From: JBFELU01 sp041572755
GTDB taxonomy: Bacteria; Actinomycetota; Acidimicrobiia; Spongiisociales; UBA11373
Assembly (NCBI GenBank): GCA_041572755.1
Contig: JBFFRY010000001.1
Span: forward strand, 62,001 to 126,000
Direction: 5' to 3'
Length of the DNA stretch: 64,000 nucleotides
Below are positions 41,963-48,664 of this stretch, piece after piece (position 1 is the stretch's first letter; each line of letters begins with the position of its first letter). The notes beneath the pieces are model-generated. The model saw only the letters and a program-made list of their open reading frames with translations. It was not told the origin of the DNA and did no database searches. The position numbers and the translations under genes are program-made.

Positions 41963-42010
41963 ATGATCGATCGACAGGCCGCCCACCGGGCGGCCCTCTT
42001 CTTGTCATGA
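41963..42010 (+). CDS. 15-codon pyr leader peptide overlapping the attenuator
   Basis: The ORF encodes MIDRQAAHRAALFLS. A strong AAGGAGGAG SD sequence lies 3-4 bases before the ATG, and the stop overlaps the pyrR ATG (ATGA). The terminator hairpin lies inside the ORF, so ribosomes on the leader would open the hairpin and deliver translation to pyrR. This suggests that leader translation and PyrR binding compete. Confidence 0.6.
   Translation: MIDRQAAHRAALFLS
41977..42003 (+). terminator. Intrinsic terminator (pyr attenuator)
   Basis: GGCCGCCC (41977-41984) and GGGCGGCC (41988-41995) form a perfect 8-bp stem with a 3-base loop, followed by CTCTTCTTGT. It lies between the PyrR site and pyrR, as in PyrR-controlled pyr operons. 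Confidence 0.75.
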
Positions 42011-42534
42011 GACAGGTGATGGAAGCCGGCGACGTCGGCCGGGCCGTGCGCCGCATCGCCCACGAGATCGTCGAACGGAATCGCGGGACCCTTGATCTGG
42101 TGTTGGTGGGCATCCACACGCGGGGCGTGCCGCTGGCCGAGCGGCTGGCCGCGGCCCTGGCAGAGCTGGAAGACGACAAGATCCCGGTGGGCGTGCTCGA
42201 CATTGCCCTCTACCGCGATGATGTCGGCTTGCGGCCGACCCCAGAGGTGGGGGAGACCTCGATCCCGGTCGAGATGGACGATCGGGTGGTGGTGCTCGTC
42301 GACGACGTGTTGTTCACCGGGCGGACGGTGCGGGCCGCACTCGACTCCCTGACGGACCTGGGGCGGCCCAAGCGAGTCGAATTGGCGGTCCTCATCGACC
42401 GGGGCCACCGCGAACTGCCGATCCGGGCCGACTACGTCGGCAAGAACTTCCCGACCTCCACGACCGAACGAGTGGCCGTGCGGCTCGCCGAGATCGACGG
42501 CACGGACGGCGTGAGCATCGAGGAGGCACGATGA
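42007..42534 (+). CDS. pyrR: Pyrimidine operon regulator PyrR / uracil phosphoribosyltransferase
   Basis: PyrR binds leader RNA when UMP is plentiful and shuts off the pyr operon; many members also have UPRTase activity. The 175-aa product has the PRTase signature VVLVDDVLFTGRTVRAALD (about 95-113), the basic RNA-binding residues LVGIHTRGVPLAERL near the N-terminus, and the C-terminal RGHRELPIRADYVGKN region split at about 135-150. It is coupled to the leader ORF by ATGA and to pyrB by ATGA. Confidence 0.95.
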   Translation: MRQVMEAGDVGRAVRRIAHEIVERNRGTLDLVLVGIHTRGVPLAERLAAALAELEDDKIPVGVLDIALYRDDVGLRPTPEVGETSIPVEMDDRVVVLVDDVLFTGRTVRAALDSLTDLGRPKRVELAVLIDRGHRELPIRADYVGKNFPTSTTERVAVRLAEIDGTDGVSIEEAR

Positions 42535-43448
42535 GACACCTTCTCGGGATCGAAGGAATGGCCCGCGACGACCTCGAAGGGATCCTCGACGACGCCGACG
42601 GCTTCGTCGAGATCCTCGATCGACCGATACCCAAGGTGCCCGCCTTGCGGGGCAAGATGGTGACGACCGTCTTCTTCGAGCCGTCGACCCGGACCCGACT
42701 GTCGTTCGAGCGGGCCGCCAAGGCACTGTCGGCGGACACGATGAGCTTCTCGCCGGGTACTTCGTCGCTGTCGAAGGGCGAGAGTCTCAAGGACACCGTG
42801 CTGACCCTGGAAGCGATGGGTTCCAACCTGATGGTGATCCGACACAAGGCGGTCGGTGCGGCCCGGCGGGTTGCCGACTGGACCTCGGTGCCCGTTGTCA
42901 ACGGTGGCGACGGCGCCCATCAGCATCCGACCCAAGCGCTGCTCGATGCACTTTCGATCCGGCGCCATTTCGGCAAGCTGGAGGGTCTCGACATCGCCAT
43001 CGTCGGAGACATCCGGCACTCGAGGGTGGCTCGTTCCAACGTTCTGGCATTTGCGGCCCTCGGTGCCCGGGTCACCTGTGTGGCGCCGCGCACCCTGCTT
43101 CCGGTGACGCTGGAGGGGTGGCCGGCCGCGGCGACCGGTTCACTCGACGAGGTCGTGGGCGAGGTCGACGTCGTGTACTTGCTTCGAGTGCAGCGGGAGC
43201 GTGGTGGTGCGTCGGTGTTTCCTTCACTCCCCGAGTACGTGGCTCGCTACGGCCTGACTCGGGAGCGCTTCGAACGGCTCCGGCCGGAGGCGATCGTCAT
43301 GCACCCCGGCCCGATGAATCGGGGCGTCGAGGTCGCCGACGACGTGGCGGACGAGGCCAGGTCGTTGGTGCTGGATCAGGTACGGATGGGGGTCGCCGTG
43401 CGCATGGCGGTGCTGTACCGCTTGTTGGGAGGTGAGCTGGATGAGTGA
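42531..43448 (+). CDS. pyrB: Aspartate carbamoyltransferase catalytic chain
   Basis: PyrB makes carbamoyl-aspartate. The 305-aa product has the carbamoyl phosphate site FFEPSTRTRLSFE (about 47-59), HPTQALLDA (about 132-140), GDIRHSRVARSN and the aspartate-binding LRVQRER segment, then MHPGPMNRGVE. No regulatory pyrI is present. It overlaps pyrR (ATGA), and pyrC begins inside its last codons. Confidence 0.95.
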   Translation: MRHLLGIEGMARDDLEGILDDADGFVEILDRPIPKVPALRGKMVTTVFFEPSTRTRLSFERAAKALSADTMSFSPGTSSLSKGESLKDTVLTLEAMGSNLMVIRHKAVGAARRVADWTSVPVVNGGDGAHQHPTQALLDALSIRRHFGKLEGLDIAIVGDIRHSRVARSNVLAFAALGARVTCVAPRTLLPVTLEGWPAAATGSLDEVVGEVDVVYLLRVQRERGGASVFPSLPEYVARYGLTRERFERLRPEAIVMHPGPMNRGVEVADDVADEARSLVLDQVRMGVAVRMAVLYRLLGGELDE

Positions 43449-44721
43449 CGGCCCCGACTTGACTCTGAGAGGCGGCCTGGTCCTCACCCCGGAGGGTATG
43501 GCCGATGCCGACGTGCGCATCCGTGACGGAGTGGTGGTCGAGGTGGGGCCCGACTTGGACGTATCGGGCGACGTGCTGGATTGCTCGGGCTGCTGGGTCG
43601 GCCCCGGCCTCGTCGATCCTCACAGTCATCTGCGCGAACCGGGCCAGGAGTGGAAGGAAGACGTCGCATCCGGATCCCGGGCCGCTGCGGTCGGCGGCTA
43701 CACCGCGGTCGTGGCGATGCCGAACACCGATCCACCGATCGACGGGGGGCACCTGGCCCGCTTCGTGACCGAGCAGGGTCGGCGCTCCGGGCTGGTGCGG
43801 GTAGCTTCCGCCGGTTGCCTCAGCGCCGCCCGGGCCGGCGAGCATCTGGCCCATCTCGACGACCTGTGGCGGGCCGGCGTGCGCATCTTCACCGACGACG
43901 GCGATGCGGTGGCCGACGCCGGCCTGCTGCGGCGGGCGATGGACTACCTCGCCGAGCTGGGGGGAGTGGTGGCCCAGCATGCCGAGGATGCCGGGCTGAG
44001 CCGAGGTGGCCACGTGCACGAGGGGACGGTCTCAGCCGAGCTGGGGATGGTGGGGATACCTGCGGAAGCCGAGGAAACGGTAGTGGCCAGGGATATGGCG
44101 CTGGTCCGCCTCACCGGAGCCGCCTATCACGTGCAGCACGTCTCGACGGCGGGCACGGTGGCGCTGATTCGGGAAGCCAAGGCGGCCGGCCTACCGGTGA
44201 CTGCCGAGGTGACTCCGCATCACCTCTTCTTCGATCACGGGGCGGTGCTGTCCACTGATGCTGCCTACAAGATGTATCCCCCTCTCCGCCGGGAGGAGGA
44301 TGTTGCGGCACTGCGGGAGGCCCTGGGCGACGGCACGATCGACATGATCGGGACGGATCACGCCCCCCACGCTTCCCACGAGAAGGACGTGCCCTTCGAG
44401 GAGGCGCCGCGGGGCGTGATCGGCTTGGAGACGGCCGTCGGGGCCGTGCTCACCGCCACCGGCCTGGATCCTGAGGCGCTCTTTGCGCGGATGTCGGTGG
44501 CGCCGGCCCGGCTGGCCGGCCTGGAGGACCAGGGACGGGCGATCGAAGCGGGTTCGCCGGCGTCGCTCGTCGCCATCGATCCGCAAGCGTCCCACGTGGT
44601 CGAGAGCTTTGTGTCGAAGTCTGCCAACAGCCCTTTCCTGGGAGAGACGCTGAAGGGTGTGGTTCGTCATACGGTGTTCGAGGGGCGAGTCACGGTGCGT
44701 GACGGCAAGGTCGCCGGGTGA
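43441..44721 (+). CDS. pyrC: Dihydroorotase
   Basis: This class I dihydroorotase cyclises carbamoyl-aspartate. The 426-aa amidohydrolase has the metal motif DPHSHLREPG (about 57-66), GGYTAVVAMPNTDPP, VTAEVTPHHLFFD (His ligand), and IGTDHAPHASHEK with the catalytic Asp. ATG 43441 is preferred over GTG 43432 because GGGAGG lies 8 bases before it. It overlaps pyrB by 8 bases and pyrD by GTGA. Confidence 0.95.
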   Translation: MSDGPDLTLRGGLVLTPEGMADADVRIRDGVVVEVGPDLDVSGDVLDCSGCWVGPGLVDPHSHLREPGQEWKEDVASGSRAAAVGGYTAVVAMPNTDPPIDGGHLARFVTEQGRRSGLVRVASAGCLSAARAGEHLAHLDDLWRAGVRIFTDDGDAVADAGLLRRAMDYLAELGGVVAQHAEDAGLSRGGHVHEGTVSAELGMVGIPAEAEETVVARDMALVRLTGAAYHVQHVSTAGTVALIREAKAAGLPVTAEVTPHHLFFDHGAVLSTDAAYKMYPPLRREEDVAALREALGDGTIDMIGTDHAPHASHEKDVPFEEAPRGVIGLETAVGAVLTATGLDPEALFARMSVAPARLAGLEDQGRAIEAGSPASLVAIDPQASHVVESFVSKSANSPFLGETLKGVVRHTVFEGRVTVRDGKVAG

Positions 44722-45638
44722 GGCGTTCGGTGGACCTGGCCACCCGGCTCGGTGATCTGGAACTGCGAAGCCCGCTGATCGCCGCCGCCGGAACGGTCGG
44801 CTCGGTGGTCGACTTCGCCCGGGTCGGGGCACTGGAGTGCTACGGAGCGGCGGTTGCCAAGTCGGTGAGCGCCGAACCGTGGCCGGGCCGGCCGGCCCCG
44901 CGGTTGGCGCCTGCCGGAACCGGGATGCTGAACGGGATCGGGATCCAGAACCCGGGGATCGATGCCTGGGTCGGCGAGATCGGACCGCGGCTCGGAAACG
45001 TCGGTGTGCCGGTGTGGGGCTCGGCGGTGGGAAGGAGCCCCGAAGACTTCGCTCGGGTCGCCTCGGCCTTGGCGGCGACGGGAGTAGCGACGATCGAGGT
45101 CAATCTCTCGTGCCCCAACCTCGAGGGGACGGGAATGTTTGCACTCGACCCGAAGGCCTCGGCCGAGGTTGTCGCCGCCGTGCGCAGCGCCGTCTCCATC
45201 CCAATCGGCGCCAAGCTGTCGCCGAACGTCGCGGATATCGTCGCCGTCGCCGCTGCAGTCACTGAAGCCGGCGCCGACTTCCTCGTCTTGACCAACACGG
45301 TGTGGGGCGCCGCCATCGATCCGGTGACCCGACGGCCTCGCCTGTCCGGAGTGGTCGGGGGCCTCTCCGGCCCGCCGCTGAAGCCGATTGCCCTGCGGTG
45401 CGTCCTCGAGGTACACGCCGCGCTGCCCGGCATACCGATCGTTGGATGCGGGGGAGTTCGATCCGGCTCCGACGTCGTGGAGTACCTGCTCGCCGGAGCG
45501 GCCGCCGTGGCCGTGGGAACGGCCCACTTTGCCGAGCCGAGGGCGGGCCGGAGGATCGTGCGGGAGTTGCATCGCTACGGGCGTCGCCACGGGGTGCGTT
45601 CGCTCGCCGAGCTCACCGGGGGCATGAAGGCGTGGTGA
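44718..45638 (+). CDS. pyrD: Dihydroorotate dehydrogenase, class 1B-like (PyrD)
   Basis: PyrD oxidises dihydroorotate to orotate. The 306-aa FMN TIM barrel carries EVNLSCPNLEGTG with the catalytic Cys of class 1 enzymes (about 131), then KLSPNV, LTNTVWG, GGLSGPPLKPIALR and GCGGVRSGSDVVEYLLAGA. Class 1B enzymes normally need the Fe-S/FAD partner PyrK, which is not in the operon. Electron transfer may use an unlinked pyrK or another acceptor. It overlaps pyrC and pyrF by GTGA. Confidence 0.92.
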   Translation: MRRSVDLATRLGDLELRSPLIAAAGTVGSVVDFARVGALECYGAAVAKSVSAEPWPGRPAPRLAPAGTGMLNGIGIQNPGIDAWVGEIGPRLGNVGVPVWGSAVGRSPEDFARVASALAATGVATIEVNLSCPNLEGTGMFALDPKASAEVVAAVRSAVSIPIGAKLSPNVADIVAVAAAVTEAGADFLVLTNTVWGAAIDPVTRRPRLSGVVGGLSGPPLKPIALRCVLEVHAALPGIPIVGCGGVRSGSDVVEYLLAGAAAVAVGTAHFAEPRAGRRIVRELHRYGRRHGVRSLAELTGGMKAW

Positions 45639-46327
45639 ACCCGATCATCGTGGCCTTGGACGTACCGTCTGCCGAGGAGGCGGTGCGTCTGGCGCATCGC
45701 CTGGCTCCGCACGTCCGGGGGTTCAAGGTGGGCCTCGGGCTGCTCCACGGCCCCGGACCGGGAGTCGTGGGGGCCCTGGCGCAACTCGGAGAGGTCTTCG
45801 CAGACGCCAAGCTGCACGACATCCCGTCGCAGGTCGAGAGGGCGGCGCGGCGACTCGGCGAGTATGGGGCCCGATGGGTGACGGTGCACGCCTCCGGGGG
45901 GGTCGAGATGATGCAGGCCGCCCGGAGCGGCCTCGAGTCGAGGTCGAAGATCGGCGGGATCTTGGCGGTGACGGTCCTCACGAGTCTCGACGCTCCGTCG
46001 CTGGCCGCGCTCGGTCTCGGGAACCGGCCGGGTCGCCTGGTCTCCCGCCTCGCCAAGGCCGCGGCGGCGGCCGGTGTCGAGGGCATCGTGTGTTCGGCCC
46101 GGGAGCTGGGTGATGTGGCGCAGGTGGCTCCCGGACTGGTGAGGGTGACGCCGGGGATCCGACCCGACGGACCCACCGAGGACGATCAGCGGCGGGTGGC
46201 CACGCCCGAAGAGGCCCTGGAGCGGGGCGCCGACCTGCTGGTCGTCGGCCGTCCGATCACCGGGGCAGCCGACCCGGAGGAAGCGGCCGCCACCCTGGCC
46301 ATCCGTCTCGGCATCCACTCCCGGTAG
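45635..46327 (+). CDS. pyrF: Orotidine-5'-phosphate decarboxylase
   Basis: PyrF makes UMP from OMP. The 230-aa barrel starts NPIIVALDVPSAEEA with the substrate Asp. It contains the catalytic Asp-x-Lys-x-x-Asp array in FADAKLHDIPSQV (about 50-62), TVHASGG, VTVLTS and VTPGIRPDG, and ends with VVGRPIT. It belongs to the short E. coli/Bacillus-like class rather than the long mycobacterial class. The GTG start overlaps pyrD, and its stop coincides with the -10 box of mihF. Confidence 0.94.
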   Translation: MNPIIVALDVPSAEEAVRLAHRLAPHVRGFKVGLGLLHGPGPGVVGALAQLGEVFADAKLHDIPSQVERAARRLGEYGARWVTVHASGGVEMMQAARSGLESRSKIGGILAVTVLTSLDAPSLAALGLGNRPGRLVSRLAKAAAAAGVEGIVCSARELGDVAQVAPGLVRVTPGIRPDGPTEDDQRRVATPEEALERGADLLVVGRPITGAADPEEAAATLAIRLGIHSR

Positions 46328-46330
46328 AGT
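46325..46330 (+). promoter_or_regulatory. Possible -10 element before mihF
   Basis: TAGAGT overlaps the pyrF stop. It would give a leader of about 17 bases with CGGAGG before ATG 46354, allowing mihF to be expressed apart from the pyr genes. Confidence 0.35.
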
Positions 46331-46353
46331 GCGCGCAGCGGAACGGAGGACGC

Positions 46354-46665
46354 ATGGGACCACCAAAGCTGACGCCGGAACAGCGGGCGAAGGCGCTGGA
46401 GAAGGCGGCGGCTGCGCGGCGTCAGCGCGCCGAGCTTCGCGAGTCGATCAAGAACGGGACGGTCACGCTCCCCGAGGTCCTCGAGCAAGCCGAGCACGAT
46501 GAGACGGTTGCGGGTATGAAGGTGAAGGCGGTCCTGACGGCCATGCCCGGCCTGGGCAAGGTCAAGGCCTTCCGGCTCATGGAGACGCTCGAGATCGCCG
46601 AGAACCGGCGGGTGAGAGGTCTCGGAGCCCGACAGAGGAAGGCACTTCTCGACGCTCTTTCCTGA
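46354..46665 (+). CDS. mihF: Actinobacterial integration host factor mIHF
   Basis: This is a small DNA-binding nucleoid protein of the mIHF family (essential in mycobacteria, sIHF in Streptomyces), unrelated to HU/IHF of E. coli. The 103-aa product has a basic N-terminal helix (PPKLTPEQRAKALEKA), the VKAVLTAMPGLGKVKAFRLM segment carrying a helix-two-turn-helix fold, and the C-terminal RVRGLGARQRKALLDAL. The mihF-gmk-rpoZ order is the standard actinobacterial one and is a strong taxonomic hint. Confidence 0.93.
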   Translation: MGPPKLTPEQRAKALEKAAAARRQRAELRESIKNGTVTLPEVLEQAEHDETVAGMKVKAVLTAMPGLGKVKAFRLMETLEIAENRRVRGLGARQRKALLDALS

Positions 46666-46690
46666 CGAGCCCCGCCGCGGCCGGCTCATC

Positions 46691-47242
46691 GTGGTCACCG
46701 GGCCTTCCGGTGTCGGCAAGAGCAGTGTTGTGGAGGGGCTGATCGACCGGTTGCCGTTCTACTTCTCGGTGTCGATGACGACGCGGGCGCCCCGCCCGGG
46801 AGAGGAGGACGGTGTCGACTACCTGTTCGTCGATGATGCCCGCTTCTCCGAAGCCCTCGCCGCCGGCGAGTTGGCGGAGTGGGCCGAATACAGCGGCCAT
46901 CGCTACGGCACACCCAGGGCCGGTCTCGATGCTCATCTGTCCCGAGGCGACGACGTGCTCCTCGACATCGAGGTGCTCGGGGCCCGCCAGATCAAATCCG
47001 CATATCCGGCGGCCGTACTCATCTTCATCGAGCCCCCGGACCTGGCCGTCCTCGAGGCACGGCTGCGGGGGCGCGGAGACACCACCGAGGCGGAGATCGC
47101 CGAGCGTCTCGCGGTGGCCGAGGCGCAGATCGCCGAGGGGCGTGAGCTGTTCGACCATTTCGTGATCAACGACGACCTTGCGTCCGCCATCGACCGGGTG
47201 GCCGGTATACTGTCGGCTCCCCGACGCCTGGATCTCCCATGA
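46691..47242 (+). CDS. gmk: Guanylate kinase (start uncertain)
   Basis: Gmk phosphorylates GMP to GDP. From GTG 46691 the product is 183 aa and opens VVTGPSGVGKSS (the P-loop), followed by the GMP-binding SMTTRAPRPGEEDGVDY, EWAEYSGHRYGTP and the lid. GTG 46691 is the only canonical start in the frame, yet codons just upstream read RRGRLI, which matches the usual Gmk N-terminus. Either translation starts at a rare codon upstream or the protein is slightly shorter than normal. No SD sequence is visible. Confidence 0.9.
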   Translation: MVTGPSGVGKSSVVEGLIDRLPFYFSVSMTTRAPRPGEEDGVDYLFVDDARFSEALAAGELAEWAEYSGHRYGTPRAGLDAHLSRGDDVLLDIEVLGARQIKSAYPAAVLIFIEPPDLAVLEARLRGRGDTTEAEIAERLAVAEAQIAEGRELFDHFVINDDLASAIDRVAGILSAPRRLDLP

Positions 47243-47469
47243 TGATCGACCCGCCAATCGAGACCTTGCTGGAACGCACCGACAACCGGTTCACGCTCGT
47301 CGTTCTCTCAGCGCGCCGTGCCCGGCAGATCAACGCGTACTACAACCAGCTCGGTGAGGGCATCGGCAGCTTCGTGCCCCCCCAGGTGCACTCACTTTCC
47401 CGCCAGCCCCTCTCTCAGGCCTTCGAGGAGATCGCCGCCGACAAACTCGTCGTCGACTCCGGCGAGTAG
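47239..47469 (+). CDS. rpoZ: RNA polymerase omega subunit
   Basis: Omega helps fold and hold the beta' subunit. The 76-aa protein has PPIETLLERTDNRFTLVVLSARRARQINAYYNQ split over residues 5-37, with the MxR-like RARQIN helix, and a typical tail SQAFEEIAADKL. It lies between gmk (ATGA overlap) and coaBC, the conserved neighbourhood. Confidence 0.93.
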   Translation: MMIDPPIETLLERTDNRFTLVVLSARRARQINAYYNQLGEGIGSFVPPQVHSLSRQPLSQAFEEIAADKLVVDSGE

Positions 47470-47473
47470 GCCG

Positions 47474-48664
47474 ATGCTGGCGGGCCGTCGCGTCCTGCTG
47501 GGAGTCACCGGGGGGATCGCCGCCTACAAGTCCCCGGCCCTGGCGCGCCGCCTCGTCGACGCGGGTGCCGAGGTGCGCTGCATCATGACCGCCAGTGCCC
47601 TCGAGTTCCTGGGTCCGCAAACGTTGGCCGCCGTCACCGGGCACCCACCGGTGACCCGATGGTTCGGTGGCGAGACGGTGAGTGTGCACACCGAATTGGC
47701 ACGCTGGGCCGACGTCCTCGTGGTGGCTCCCGCCACCGCGGCGACGCTGGCTCGGATCGCCGCCGGCCTCAGTGAGGACGTCCTGGTGGCCACGATCCTC
47801 GCCTCGACTGCGCCCCTGATCGTGGCGCCGGCGATGCACACCGAGATGTGGGAGCACCCGGCCACCCGGCGCAACCTGGATACGATCCGCGCCGACGGCC
47901 ACACGGTTCTCGGTCCGGCCGTCGGTGCGCTGGCCGGCGGCGACGAGGGGCCGGGCCGGATGGTGGAACCCGAGGAGATCGTCGAGGCCGTCGTCGGTTT
48001 GGTCGCCGACGGCCCGCTGACCGGCCGCCGCGTGCTGGTGACGGCGGGAGGGACCCGGGAGCCCATCGATCCCGTTCGGTACGTCGGAAACCACTCCTCG
48101 GGGAAGATGGGCGCCGCCGTCGCCGTCGAGGCGGCCCGACGGGGCGGCAGCGTCACCGTGGTCTCCACGGTCGAGCTCGGATCCGTTCCCGGGGTTGAGG
48201 TGGTTCGGGTGGAGACGGCCGATGAGATGGCCGAGGCCGTGTGGAGCCGGGCCGGCGAGGCGGATGTCGCCGTCTTGGCGGCGGCGGTGGCCGACTTCCG
48301 CCCGGCCGACCCGGCCGTCGGGAAGCTCCGGCGCAGCGACGGTCCGCCGGAGATCGCTCTCGAGCCGACTCCCGACATCCTGCGCGGGATCGCCGAGATG
48401 ACTCCCCGTCCCCTGTTGGTGGGTTTTGCCGCCGAGACCGGGCCCGCCGAGCGGGCCGTCGAGAAGGGGAAGGAGCGGCGCGTCGATCTCCTGGTTGCCA
48501 ACGACGTGACCCAGTCTGACTCGGGATTCGGCACCGAGACCAACCGGGTCTCGCTGGTGTGGCCCGATGGGTCGATCGAGCCTTGGGATCTGCTTCCCAA
48601 GATCGAAGTGGCGGCCCGGCTGTGGGATGTGATCCAGGGGATGCTGGAGGACGGCGGCTCCTGA
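47474..48664 (+). CDS. coaBC: Bifunctional phosphopantothenoylcysteine decarboxylase / phosphopantothenate-cysteine ligase
   Basis: CoaBC carries out two steps of coenzyme A synthesis. Residues about 1-185 form the flavoprotein CoaC half (LLGVTGGIAAYKSPALAR, VAPATAATLARIAAG, PAMHTEMW). Residues about 190-396 form CoaB (VLVTAGGTREPIDPVRYVGN, SSGKMG, AAAVADFRP, LLVANDVTQ). The PAMN motif of E. coli reads PAMH here, a form I recall from actinobacterial CoaBC. The ATG is 4 bases after rpoZ. Confidence 0.94.
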   Translation: MLAGRRVLLGVTGGIAAYKSPALARRLVDAGAEVRCIMTASALEFLGPQTLAAVTGHPPVTRWFGGETVSVHTELARWADVLVVAPATAATLARIAAGLSEDVLVATILASTAPLIVAPAMHTEMWEHPATRRNLDTIRADGHTVLGPAVGALAGGDEGPGRMVEPEEIVEAVVGLVADGPLTGRRVLVTAGGTREPIDPVRYVGNHSSGKMGAAVAVEAARRGGSVTVVSTVELGSVPGVEVVRVETADEMAEAVWSRAGEADVAVLAAAVADFRPADPAVGKLRRSDGPPEIALEPTPDILRGIAEMTPRPLLVGFAAETGPAERAVEKGKERRVDLLVANDVTQSDSGFGTETNRVSLVWPDGSIEPWDLLPKIEVAARLWDVIQGMLEDGGS

